36,577 bases of DNA. Origin: Candidatus Sericytochromatia bacterium. GTDB taxonomy: Bacteria; Cyanobacteriota; Sericytochromatia; JACMPN01. The first letter of the stretch is position 1. Each line of letters begins with the position of its first letter. The position numbers and the translations under genes are program-made. The notes under the pieces are model-generated. The model saw nothing but the letters and a program-made list of their open reading frames with translations, made no database searches and had not been told where the DNA came from. The DNA lies in the NCBI GenBank assembly GCA_014377495.1, contig JACMPN010000336.1, positions 1 to 36,577 of the forward strand. Direction: 5' to 3'. This document shows positions 28,366 through 36,577 of this stretch, piece by piece.

Positions 28366-28680
28366 ATGATTGCCGTCGGCCTTAACCATTTCTTGTTCCT
28401 GGGCACTGCGCTTTTTTGCCTGGGCCTCTGGGGCGTGATCACCAGTCGCCATGCGATCCGGGTCCTGATGAGTATTGAGCTGATGCTCAACGCCGTGAAC
28501 ATCAACCTCGTCGCCTTCAACAACTACGTCACGCCGGCCAGGGGGCGCGGACAGGTCTTTGCGCTGTTCGTCATGGCTGTGGCCGCCGCCGAAGCGGGGG
28601 TCGCCCTGGCGATCATCCTCAACCTGTACACGAACTTCCGCGACGTCGACATGAACCAAATCAACCTGATGAAGTGGTAG
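28366..28680 (+). CDS. nuoK: NADH-quinone oxidoreductase subunit K
   Basis: LSIELMLNAVNINLVAF-type motif (MSIELMLNAVNINLVAFNNYV) and AAAEAGVALAIILNLY. Confidence 0.96.
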   Translation: MIAVGLNHFLFLGTALFCLGLWGVITSRHAIRVLMSIELMLNAVNINLVAFNNYVTPARGRGQVFALFVMAVAAAEAGVALAIILNLYTNFRDVDMNQINLMKW

Positions 28681-28690
28681 GGATCCGTCC

Positions 28691-30586
28691 ATGAGTTTCG
28701 CCTTGACCCAGGTGTGGTGGGTGGCCCTGCTGCCCGGCCTGGCCGCCGTCATCATCGCCCTGTTCACCCGCCAGCAGCGACAGATCTCCGCCGCCCTGGC
28801 CCTCGCCAGCACCGGCTTGTCTTTCCTGATGTCCCTCGCCATCATGAGCGCCGCCTTCACCGGTGGCCAGAGTGCCCTGTCGACGACGTTCGGGGCCTAC
28901 CGCTGGACGACCGTCGGCAGCCAGTCCCTCTACGTCGCCTGGGGCTTGACCCCCCTGTCCGCCCTGATGCTGGTCGTCGTCACCCTGGTCAGTGGCCTCG
29001 TGCAGGTCTACTCCCTCGCCTATATGAAGGACGAAGCACCCCGGGCCTTCAGCCGCTACTATGGCGCTTTGGCCCTGTTCACCTTTTCGATGCTGGCCCT
29101 AGTCATCGCCGACAACCTGCTGATGATCTTCGCCGGCTGGGAACTCGTCGGTGTCAGCTCGTTCCTGCTCATCGGGTTCTGGTTCAAAAAGCCGGCAGCG
29201 GCCAAAGCCGCCAACAAAGCCTTCCTGGTCAACCGTATCGGCGATCTGGGCATGCTCGTCGGCATCCTGCTGCTCTACAGCTACACCCATGAGCTGGGCT
29301 TCGGGGCCAATGTCCAGGCCATCGCCAAAGGCGTCATCCCGGCCACGACGCTGGGCGTGATCATGTTTCTGCTCTTCTGGGGCCCGATCGGCAAATCCGC
29401 CCAGGTGCCCCTGCACGTCTGGCTGCCGGACGCCATGGAAGGCCCCACCCCCGTTTCCGCCCTGATCCATGCCGCGACCATGGTCGCCGCCGGCGTCTAC
29501 TTTGTCGGGCGGCTCTTCGAAATGTTCGTCCTCGCCCCGGCCATGGTCCTGAACATCGTCGCCGGTGTCGGGGCCCTGACGGCCGTCCTGGCCGCCGCCA
29601 TCGCCCTGGTGCAGACCGACATCAAGAAGGTGCTGGCCTACTCGACCGTCAGCCAGCTCGGCTTCATGATGCTGGCCCTCGGCATGGGCCCGGTTGGCTA
29701 CAAGGCCGGTCTGTTCCACCTGTTCACCCACGCCTTTTTCAAAGCGCTGCTCTTCCTCGGGGCCGGCTCGGTCATTCATGCCGTGCACACCCAGGACATC
29801 CGCGAGATGGGCGGGCTGAAAGCCGCCATGCCGCTGACCCGGATCACCTTTTTGATTGGCACGCTGAGCATCACGGGCCTGCCGTTCCTCACGGCCGGGT
29901 TCTGGAGCAAAGAGGCGATCTTCCACGCCACGTGGGCTCACAACCCCGGCATCTTCGCCCTTGCCGTCGTCGCCGCCACGATGACCGCCTTTTACATGTT
30001 CCGCCTGTACTTCCTCACCTTCGAGGGCAGCTACCGTGGCCACGCCCACCCGCATGAGTCCCCGACGCTGATGACGGCACCGCTGCTCATCCTCGCCGTG
30101 CCCTCGATCGCCGCCGGCTGGCTCGACACGGGGATGTTCGGCCATGCCATCGACCGGTTCCTGGCCTATGGCGGCGTCGGCGCCGAGCAGGTCCATGCCA
30201 CGGCCGGCATGGACTGGCCGCTGGTCGCCCTGAGTGCGGCGATCTTCGCTGTCGGTACGGGTCTGGCCTACGCCATCTATATCCGCAAGACCGTCGATGC
30301 CGCCGGCTGGGCCAAGGACTGGCCCGGCCTGCACGACATGCTGAGCCACAAGTTTTACATCGACGAGGCCTATGCCACGTTCGTTGATCGGGTGGTCTTG
30401 GGCTGGGCCTCGGTGGCGGCAATGCTGGACCGCTACGTCGTCGACGGCCTCGTCAACGGTATCGCCATGGGCACCGTCGCCGGCGGCGAGGGCCTGAAAC
30501 TGCTGCAGACGGGCCGGGTACAGACCTACGCCCTCATCGCGACGACGAGCCTCTTCGTCATCGTGTGGATTTTGACCCGGATCTAA
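28691..30586 (+). CDS. nuoL: NADH-quinone oxidoreductase subunit L
   Basis: GWELVGVSSFLLIGFWF, FLLFWGPIGKSAQVPLHVWLPDAMEGPTPVSALIHAATMVAAGVY. Confidence 0.97.
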   Translation: MSFALTQVWWVALLPGLAAVIIALFTRQQRQISAALALASTGLSFLMSLAIMSAAFTGGQSALSTTFGAYRWTTVGSQSLYVAWGLTPLSALMLVVVTLVSGLVQVYSLAYMKDEAPRAFSRYYGALALFTFSMLALVIADNLLMIFAGWELVGVSSFLLIGFWFKKPAAAKAANKAFLVNRIGDLGMLVGILLLYSYTHELGFGANVQAIAKGVIPATTLGVIMFLLFWGPIGKSAQVPLHVWLPDAMEGPTPVSALIHAATMVAAGVYFVGRLFEMFVLAPAMVLNIVAGVGALTAVLAAAIALVQTDIKKVLAYSTVSQLGFMMLALGMGPVGYKAGLFHLFTHAFFKALLFLGAGSVIHAVHTQDIREMGGLKAAMPLTRITFLIGTLSITGLPFLTAGFWSKEAIFHATWAHNPGIFALAVVAATMTAFYMFRLYFLTFEGSYRGHAHPHESPTLMTAPLLILAVPSIAAGWLDTGMFGHAIDRFLAYGGVGAEQVHATAGMDWPLVALSAAIFAVGTGLAYAIYIRKTVDAAGWAKDWPGLHDMLSHKFYIDEAYATFVDRVVLGWASVAAMLDRYVVDGLVNGIAMGTVAGGEGLKLLQTGRVQTYALIATTSLFVIVWILTRI

Positions 30587-30597
30587 AGGCGAAAACG

Positions 30598-32103
30598 ATG
30601 AACCCCTACGAGCAAAACCACTTCCTCCTGGCCGCAATCCTGCTGCTCCCCATGCTGGGAGCGCTGGTCATTGCCCTGGCCCCCAACCCCCTGGGCGGTC
30701 GGGTACCCCAGGCGATCGCCGCCGCCTTTGCCGGCTTGGAGATGATCCTGGTCGGCGTCATGGCCGCCAACTTCGTCCCCTCGGCCTCCCGGGCGAACAC
30801 CTTCGAGTTTATGGACAAGCTGTCCTGGATCCCGCAGTTCAACATCCAGTACCAGGTCGCCGTCGATGGCCTCAGCCTGCCGATGGTCGTGCTGACCGCC
30901 TTGCTGATGTTTGTCGCGGTGCTGGCCAGTGGCACGATCACCAAGAATCCAAAGCTGTACTTTGTGCTGCTGATGGTCCTGGAAAGCGCCGTCATCGGCG
31001 TCTTCACCTCGCTGGACCTGTTCCTCTTCTTCGTCATGTGGGAGCTGGAACTGATCCCGATGTACTTTTTGATCGGGATGTTCGGCGGCAAGAACCGTGA
31101 ATACGCCGCCATGAAGTTCATCCTCTACACCGGGCTGGCCTCGGCCCTGATGCTGATCGTCTTCCTGTCGATCTACTTCCTCAACCCGGCCCACACCTTC
31201 GACTTCCTGGCCCTGCAGGGGACCAAGGTGTTCAGCCAGTACGCCGGCTGGGTCCAGGTCCTGGCCTTTGCGGCCCTACTCGTCTGCTTTGCCGTCAAAC
31301 TGCCCATGGTGCCCTTCCATACCTGGTTGCCCGACGCCCACGTCGAAGCACCGACAGCCGTGTCCGTCCTGCTCGCCGGCGTGCTGCTGAAGATGGGCGC
31401 CTACGGGATGATCCGCTTCAACCTCGGCCTCTTCGGGTTGGAAGCCGCCAAACCCTTACTGACGACTTTGGCCGTCCTGGCCGTGATCAACATCGTCTAT
31501 GGGGCGTTTCTTGCCTTGGCCCAGACGGACATCAAGCGGGTCATCGCCTACTCTTCGATCAGTCATATGGGCTTTGTCCTGCTCGGCATTGCGGCGATGA
31601 ACCAGATCGGACTTAACGGGGCAGTGCTGATGATGTTCAGCCATGGCCTGATCACCGCCATGCTCTTCCTGTTTGTGGGGGTGATCTACGATCGCACCCA
31701 TACCCGGGAGATCAAGGAACTGGGGGGTCTGGCGGCAATCATGCCTACGGCCGGTGCCATCTTCGTCTTTACGGCGATGGCCAATGTCGGGGTGCCGGGC
31801 CTTTCCGGCTTTGCCGGTGAGTTTCTCGTCTTCCTGGGGGCCTTCCAGAGCTTCCAGGCCCTGACCATCGTCGCCGCCACGAGCCTGGTGCTGACCGCCG
31901 CCTACACCCTCTGGTTGACGCAGCGGGTCTGGTTCCAGGCCCTGCCCGACCGCTGGGCAAAACTGACTGATCTGAATGGGGTCGAAGCCTTCAACCTGCT
32001 GGTCCTGGCGGCCGGGGTGTTGGTTTTGGGCATTTACCCCGCCCTACTGACCGATGTCATCAATCCAGCCACCACCAAGCTGGTTGCGTTGCTGGGAGTG
32101 TAA
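30598..32103 (+). CDS. nuoM: NADH-quinone oxidoreductase subunit M (start trimmed to MNPYEQNHF)
   Basis: MWELELIPMYFLIGMFGG..., VPFHTWLPDAHVEAPTAVSVLLAGVLLKMGAYG. Confidence 0.97.
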   Translation: MNPYEQNHFLLAAILLLPMLGALVIALAPNPLGGRVPQAIAAAFAGLEMILVGVMAANFVPSASRANTFEFMDKLSWIPQFNIQYQVAVDGLSLPMVVLTALLMFVAVLASGTITKNPKLYFVLLMVLESAVIGVFTSLDLFLFFVMWELELIPMYFLIGMFGGKNREYAAMKFILYTGLASALMLIVFLSIYFLNPAHTFDFLALQGTKVFSQYAGWVQVLAFAALLVCFAVKLPMVPFHTWLPDAHVEAPTAVSVLLAGVLLKMGAYGMIRFNLGLFGLEAAKPLLTTLAVLAVINIVYGAFLALAQTDIKRVIAYSSISHMGFVLLGIAAMNQIGLNGAVLMMFSHGLITAMLFLFVGVIYDRTHTREIKELGGLAAIMPTAGAIFVFTAMANVGVPGLSGFAGEFLVFLGAFQSFQALTIVAATSLVLTAAYTLWLTQRVWFQALPDRWAKLTDLNGVEAFNLLVLAAGVLVLGIYPALLTDVINPATTKLVALLGV

Positions 32104-32105
32104 CT

Positions 32106-33668
32106 ATGGCCGTCGCCTCCAAAGAATCCAAAACCATCCTCACCCCGCAGGGGAGCTCCCTCGTCCCCATCGGGGGCGCCGTACTGCTGATCCTGCTCTG
32201 TGCCTACCTGGCTGTGGCCTGGGCGCCCATCGTGGCGGCCGAGATCACGGTGGCCGCCACGGCGATCGCCATCCTCGTCGCCGACTGGTTCGTGCCCAAA
32301 GAAAAGCAGAGTCAACTCGGCCTGCTCGGTATCTTCGGCCTCATGGCCGCCATCGGGATGATGATCGGCGTGCGGACGTCCGGCTACGAAGCGCCCGCGG
32401 CCTTTGGCGGCATGTTCATCACCAGTGGCTTTTCGACGCTGTTCAGGCTGATGATCCTGGGCACCGGCGCCCTGTCGCTGACCCTGAGCCTGGATTACGT
32501 CGGCCGGCGGATCACCCAGTACGGCGAGTATTACGTCCTGATCGTCCTCGCCATCCTGGGCGGCATGCTGCTCGCCGCCGCCAACGAGATGGTGACCTTC
32601 TACCTGGCCCTGGAACTGGTCTCGATCCCCAGCTATATCCTGGTCAGCCTGCGCAAGTCGGAGGCCCGTTCCAGCGAAGCCGGCCTGAAGTACCTGATCT
32701 TCGGCGCCCTCAGTTCGGCTTTCCTGCTGTACGGCTTTTCCTGGGTGTTCGGGATGACCGGCACGACGGACTTTTCGGCTGCGGCCGTGTCCATCAGCAA
32801 CACCGGGGTCAACCCGCCATTGGTCTTTGCGATGGCCCTATGCATCGCCGGTGTCCTCTATAAGGTGTCAGCCGCCCCTTTCCACATGTGGACGCCGGAC
32901 GTGTATGAAGGCGCCCCCATGCCGGTGACGGCCTTTTTGGCCATGACCTCCAAGCTCATCGGTGTGGCCGCCTTGCTCAAGCTCCTCGTCGTGCCGTTCA
33001 GTTCGGGCCAGTTGGAGACCCGCTGGGTCCTGATGATCGCCGTCCTGTCTGCGGTGACGATGACCCTGGGCAATCTGGTGGCCCTGGCCCAGCGCAACAT
33101 CAAACGATTGTTTGCCTATTCGAGCATTGCCCATGGCGGATATCTGCTGAGCGGCATGGTGGCGGCCTATCGTCCGGACACGCTGAATGCCAGCCTCGGC
33201 TCGGTGACGTTCTACCTGATCACATACGCCCTGATGAATCTGGGCGCCTTTGCCGTGATGCTCTATGTCGGTCGCGAGCAGGACTCTGCCGAGCTGAGCG
33301 CCTATGCGGGCCTGGCGAAACGGGCGCCCTGGACGGCGGCGATCTTCAGCCTCTGCCTGATGTCGCTGGCGGGCCTGCCGCCCTTGGCGGGTTTCATGGG
33401 CAAGTTCTATCTGTTCGGCGCTGCCGTGCAGGCCGGTTTCACCTGGCTGGCACTCGTCGGCGTCTTGAACTCCGTGGTCTCGCTGTATTACTACGTGGCG
33501 ATCATCAAACTGATGTACTTCCGGGAACCGGCCGACACCAAGCCCTATGCCCCGCCGTCGCCGGGCATCGCCCTGGCCATGGTCCTCAGTGCCATCAGCG
33601 TGGTCGCCCTGTTCGTCGCCCCATCCCCCCTCTTGTCGGTGATCTCCAACTTCGTCTCCAACATGTAA
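32106..33668 (+). CDS. nuoN: NADH-quinone oxidoreductase subunit N
   Basis: LALELVSIPSYILVSLRKSEARSSEAGLKYLIFGALSSAFLLYG..., APFHMWTPDVYEGAPMPVTAFLA. Confidence 0.97.
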   Translation: MAVASKESKTILTPQGSSLVPIGGAVLLILLCAYLAVAWAPIVAAEITVAATAIAILVADWFVPKEKQSQLGLLGIFGLMAAIGMMIGVRTSGYEAPAAFGGMFITSGFSTLFRLMILGTGALSLTLSLDYVGRRITQYGEYYVLIVLAILGGMLLAAANEMVTFYLALELVSIPSYILVSLRKSEARSSEAGLKYLIFGALSSAFLLYGFSWVFGMTGTTDFSAAAVSISNTGVNPPLVFAMALCIAGVLYKVSAAPFHMWTPDVYEGAPMPVTAFLAMTSKLIGVAALLKLLVVPFSSGQLETRWVLMIAVLSAVTMTLGNLVALAQRNIKRLFAYSSIAHGGYLLSGMVAAYRPDTLNASLGSVTFYLITYALMNLGAFAVMLYVGREQDSAELSAYAGLAKRAPWTAAIFSLCLMSLAGLPPLAGFMGKFYLFGAAVQAGFTWLALVGVLNSVVSLYYYVAIIKLMYFREPADTKPYAPPSPGIALAMVLSAISVVALFVAPSPLLSVISNFVSNM

Positions 33669-33769
33669 GCGTCACGGCGGTGGATGGGTGGGGCAACGGT
33701 GTTTATTTCAGGCATGAAATCGCCAAGAATCGGGTATAAGACGGGTATCACGACAGAGGATGGCCCGCC

Positions 33770-35326
33770 ATGATTACCAACGACATCAAAGCTGCGCAGA
33801 CCGCCGGTCAGGTTGTGGGCCGTCCGCTGACACTGAGCGACAGTGACAAGCTGCGTGCCCTTGACCGGAAGGTGCTGGGTGCAAACGGCGTCACCAAAGA
33901 CGGCAACCTCACCAAAGAGGATGCTGCGGCGCTGATCCAGAAACTCATTGGATCACCCTTCGCCACCACGCCGCAGCAGACGGAAAAACTCGAAGGTTTG
34001 ATCAAGCAGTCTGGGATCTCCCAGACCACCGCCAACTTCCTCCGCCGGACCGCCAATCCCGATGATCAACCCAGCGATTCCTTACAATTGGCGGTGACTG
34101 CCGTCAACTTGGACGTGACCACCCCAAGCGACCAGGCCACCCTCGCCAGGTTTGATGTCCAGGGGGACCAAACCGTTTCCGCTGGCGACGTCAGCAAGAC
34201 CATCAGGAGCGAGTTGGGCATCGACAACACCAAGCCGCTCACCAAGGAACAGACGACTTCGATCAACAAGTGGGTGACGTCCCTCGGCCTCAGCCACCAA
34301 GCCACGGGCGTGATCCGGGATCTGGCTTTGGGCCGTGCCGGTGGTACCGCCGACGCCATCCGTCTGGCAGCCACACCGAGCGGCTTGAGCTTTCCGGTGA
34401 AAGGTTTGGCAGGGCTCGGCGAGAAGGGCAGCAAGATCTTTGCCGCCGTCGATGCCAACAAGGACGGCCAGATCCGGCGAAATGAACTCCTGACCGACCT
34501 CAAGGCAACCGTCGGTCTCGACCTGTCCGGCGTTGAAATCAACTCTTGGGACGACATCCCGAAAGACCAGCACCTGCAAGTCTTTCAGTACTTGGCCCGC
34601 AAGGGGCTGGGCAACGACAGCGCCGTCAAGGATGTCCTGATCGATATCATTTCAAACAAGCCCGGCAGTGAGGGCCTGGCGCTTGCTCCTGAGGGCCAGA
34701 TGCGTGGCATTACCGTCACCAGCGAGACCGAGTCGGCCGCTACCGTGGACGGCTTGAGAGCGCTTGATGAAAACAACAGCGGCAACGTCTCCGACTTGGA
34801 CATGCTGGCCATCGTGAAGAAAGCCACGGGCTGGGACGGTGCCAACATGCGGGCCGGCCAGCGGGAGATCGTCCGGGACTGGCTCGACCAGCTCCAGATC
34901 CCCTGGCAGCTCAAAAACGCCGTGATGGATTTGCTCAATGGCGGCACCGCCATGATGGACGTTATCGGTGTCGGCAAGTCACCCGAGAAGTCCCCCAAGA
35001 CCGAGGCGCTTATCGACGACCTGACCGCCAAGTCCAAGGAGTGCCAGGCGACATTGACTGACAACGAGCCGTCCCGCTTCTCTGAGATGAACAGCATGTC
35101 CAGGAGTGGACCCACCATGAAGCTCGATGGCCAGACGTACGGGGCGGGGATGTCAGGGGTCTACAGCGTGGGCCCGAATGAAACCAAGGAAGCACTGGAC
35201 TTGCCGACCCTCAAGAAGTTTGCCGAGGCATTCAAGGCCGATCCGTTCGCGTTCGAGAAGAACGACCGTGACTCGCTCCAGAAAATGTTGCCCAAAGCCA
35301 TCCAGGAGCTCGAAATCAAGCAGTAG
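33770..35326 (+). CDS. Uncharacterised protein with four ~100-aa repeats carrying EF-hand-like loops
   Basis: Loops at aa ~32 (long variant), ~129 DVQGDQTVSAGD, ~228 DANKDGQIRRNE, ~333 DENNSGNVSDLD; spacing 97/99/105 aa. Confidence 0.8.
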   Translation: MITNDIKAAQTAGQVVGRPLTLSDSDKLRALDRKVLGANGVTKDGNLTKEDAAALIQKLIGSPFATTPQQTEKLEGLIKQSGISQTTANFLRRTANPDDQPSDSLQLAVTAVNLDVTTPSDQATLARFDVQGDQTVSAGDVSKTIRSELGIDNTKPLTKEQTTSINKWVTSLGLSHQATGVIRDLALGRAGGTADAIRLAATPSGLSFPVKGLAGLGEKGSKIFAAVDANKDGQIRRNELLTDLKATVGLDLSGVEINSWDDIPKDQHLQVFQYLARKGLGNDSAVKDVLIDIISNKPGSEGLALAPEGQMRGITVTSETESAATVDGLRALDENNSGNVSDLDMLAIVKKATGWDGANMRAGQREIVRDWLDQLQIPWQLKNAVMDLLNGGTAMMDVIGVGKSPEKSPKTEALIDDLTAKSKECQATLTDNEPSRFSEMNSMSRSGPTMKLDGQTYGAGMSGVYSVGPNETKEALDLPTLKKFAEAFKADPFAFEKNDRDSLQKMLPKAIQELEIKQ

Positions 35327-35368
35327 ATCGATCCGGCAGGTGATTGCCGGATCTCACGCCTCAGCATG

Positions 35369-35405
35369 AAACAGCCCCCGAATCACAATGATTCGGGGGC
35401 TGTTT
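35369..35405. terminator. Perfect 17-bp hairpin, probable (bidirectional) terminator
   Basis: AAACAGCCCCCGAATCA-CAA-TGATTCGGGGGCTGTTT. Confidence 0.8.
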
Positions 35406-35429
35406 GTTGTGCACAGTGGAACGGATTGA

Positions 35430-35528
35430 CGGGTCGTGGGGTCCCAGATGCGTAGTGGGCAGGGGCCGACTGGTACCGGAAGGTACCCGAGGCCCCTGCC
35501 CACATAGCAGGTGGGGCCTCACGGCCCG
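35430..35528 (+). ncRNA. Repeated structured RNA motif, copy 2
   Basis: P1 CGGGTCGTGGGGTCCC/GGGGCCTCACGGCCCG (16 bp, 3 G.U); loops AGATGCGTA (35446-35454) and ATAGCAGGT (35504-35512); P2 GTGGGCAGGGGCC/GGCCCCTGCCCAC (13 bp); P3 GGTACC-GGAA-GGTACC. Confidence 0.7.
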
Positions 35529-35533
35529 CCAAT

Positions 35534-36091
35534 CTAGCCGGCGATGACGGTGAGGCGTGGATCCACGTCCGTCTGCAGGAGGTGTCCGATCCCGCGCATG
35601 GTCCCGGCGGCGGCCCTGGGGCACCTGCCGCAAGCGCCCTGGTAGCGGATCTTCAGGGTGAAGCCGTCGAGACCGATGACTTCGAGGCCGCCACCGTCAC
35701 CGGCCAGCGCCGGGCGGATGCGGTTGTTGAGGATGTCCTGGATCTTGTCATACAGGACATCGCCCGTGGGGCCGCCCTCAGGTGAGGCCGAAGCCGTCGT
35801 CGTGGCATCGGCCGTCACGTTGTCGGCTTCGGCTTCGATGACAGGCTTGATCTCGGGGATGACAGCATCCCAGACGAGTTGGGAGTCCTTGGTGACGGTG
35901 ACGAACTCGGGGGTGTAGAACACCGACTGCACGAAGCCCAGGGCAAACAGGGCTTTAGCCAGCGGATCCTGCTCGGCCTTGGCCGCATCATCGAACTGCC
36001 GGACGCCACTGATCGGCAGTGCTTCCATCAAAACGAACTTCAGGGCATCGGGGTTCGGCGTCATTTCCGTATGGCGGATTTTCATCGTCAA
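35534..36091 (-). CDS. Nfu-type Fe-S scaffold (Nfu N-terminal domain plus NifU C-terminal domain)
   Basis: TPNPDALKFVLMEALPISGVRQF..., LNNRIRPALAGDGGGLEVIGLDGFTLKIRYQGACGRCPRAAAGTM with CxxC motif; MKIRH start at 36085 is also possible. Confidence 0.9.
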   Translation of the reverse strand: MTMKIRHTEMTPNPDALKFVLMEALPISGVRQFDDAAKAEQDPLAKALFALGFVQSVFYTPEFVTVTKDSQLVWDAVIPEIKPVIEAEADNVTADATTTASASPEGGPTGDVLYDKIQDILNNRIRPALAGDGGGLEVIGLDGFTLKIRYQGACGRCPRAAAGTMRGIGHLLQTDVDPRLTVIAG

Positions 36092-36283
36092 CCGTCCTCC
36101 GCAGGCAACATGGGCCTGCTTGTCTTTGTCACTATCGTCGGGCTTCCGACAGGACGTGGGTTGCGCCCACCGATCGGAAACTTGAGCAAACTGGTTATAT
36201 TATCTCACAGTCAGGCGCGGGCGAACCGACCGCAGCACTGAATGTCAGCTGAGGGGCCAGACCTGCCCCCAAGATCCCTGCCG

Positions 36284-36577
36284 CGGCTTCAGGTGGAAGC
36301 TCATGGAATCCCAGGCCGGGAGATGTGGCCGGTGCCCAGGTCGGTGAGGTGGTCCAGCCGTTAGGATGAGCCGGACGACCTGGGTCGAGCACCGGGAGAC
36401 CTGCACTGCGTTCCGGTAAGGCTGAAGCTACCTTAGGAGGGCTCGACGCAGCGGATAGGCCGCCCTCGCCGACCGTGTCGTCAGATGGCCCAGAGGGCGA
36501 GGCGTAACGTCAGCGGTGCCAGTGAGGAGGGCATGGCGACCACCAGGGTAGAAGGGCTGCGGCTCGTCACCTCAAGA
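36284..36577. other. ORF-poor region with many complementary arms; possible structured ncRNA running off the window
   Basis: CCCAGGTCG (36335-36343)/CGACCTGGG (36376-36384); GTCGAGC (36384-36390)/GCTCGAC (36441-36447); CCTCGCC (36464-36470)/GGCGAGG (36496-36502); GCTTC-AGGTG-GAAGC. Confidence 0.35.

Noticed and set aside
29099-30637. 512-aa minus-strand ORF antisense to nuoL
   Set aside because: Same antisense GC artefact; no recognisable domain.
36425-36440. Minus-strand CCTAAGGTAGC, as in the 23S rRNA I-CeuI region
   Set aside because: Flanking bases do not match the 23S rRNA context (no TAACTATAACGGT upstream, no GAAATTCC downstream); chance 11-mer.
1-36577. CRISPR arrays, transposases, integrases, phage genes
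   Set aside because: No direct-repeat arrays and no recombinase or transposase signatures seen in the translated ORFs.

Overview
36.6 kb of a high-GC bacterial chromosome, read by eye on both strands. From left to right: (i) a 5'-truncated CDS, a PF14907-type nucleotidyltransferase, NAD kinase and an FlbD-family protein; (ii) a surface-glycan or acyl-modification neighbourhood (polysaccharide deacetylase, GT2 and GT4 glycosyltransferases, GNAT/FemAB-type acyltransferases, MaoC-SDR fusion, FkbH-type HAD protein plus acyl carrier protein, two tandem paralogous methyltransferases, MoxR ATPase); (iii) small uncharacterised proteins, a lipoprotein with a TolB/PD40-like propeller, a DUF4234-like/DUF2752 pair and the primary sigma factor; (iv) a tRNA-Thr(TGT)/tRNA-Tyr(GTA)/tRNA-Thr(GGT)/tuf operon with a near-consensus promoter; (v) an 11-gene complex I operon, nuoABCD-HIJKLMN, lacking nuoEFG; (vi) a protein with four ~100-aa repeats, each carrying an EF-hand-like loop, and an Nfu-type Fe-S scaffold gene. 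The most interesting signal is not protein-coding. A repeated intergenic motif occurs three times (18607-18738 on -, 19797-19899 on +, 35430-35528 on +). Its internal-loop sequences are nearly invariant (AGATGCG...A[A/T]AGCAGGT), while the helices around them differ in sequence but keep base pairing. All 11 wobble pairs are G.U on one strand only. This looks like a structured RNA family that I cannot match to a family I know. The 11-subunit complex I and the general protein style suggest a non-photosynthetic cyanobacterial relative (Sericytochromatia/Melainabacteria-like), but that is inference only.
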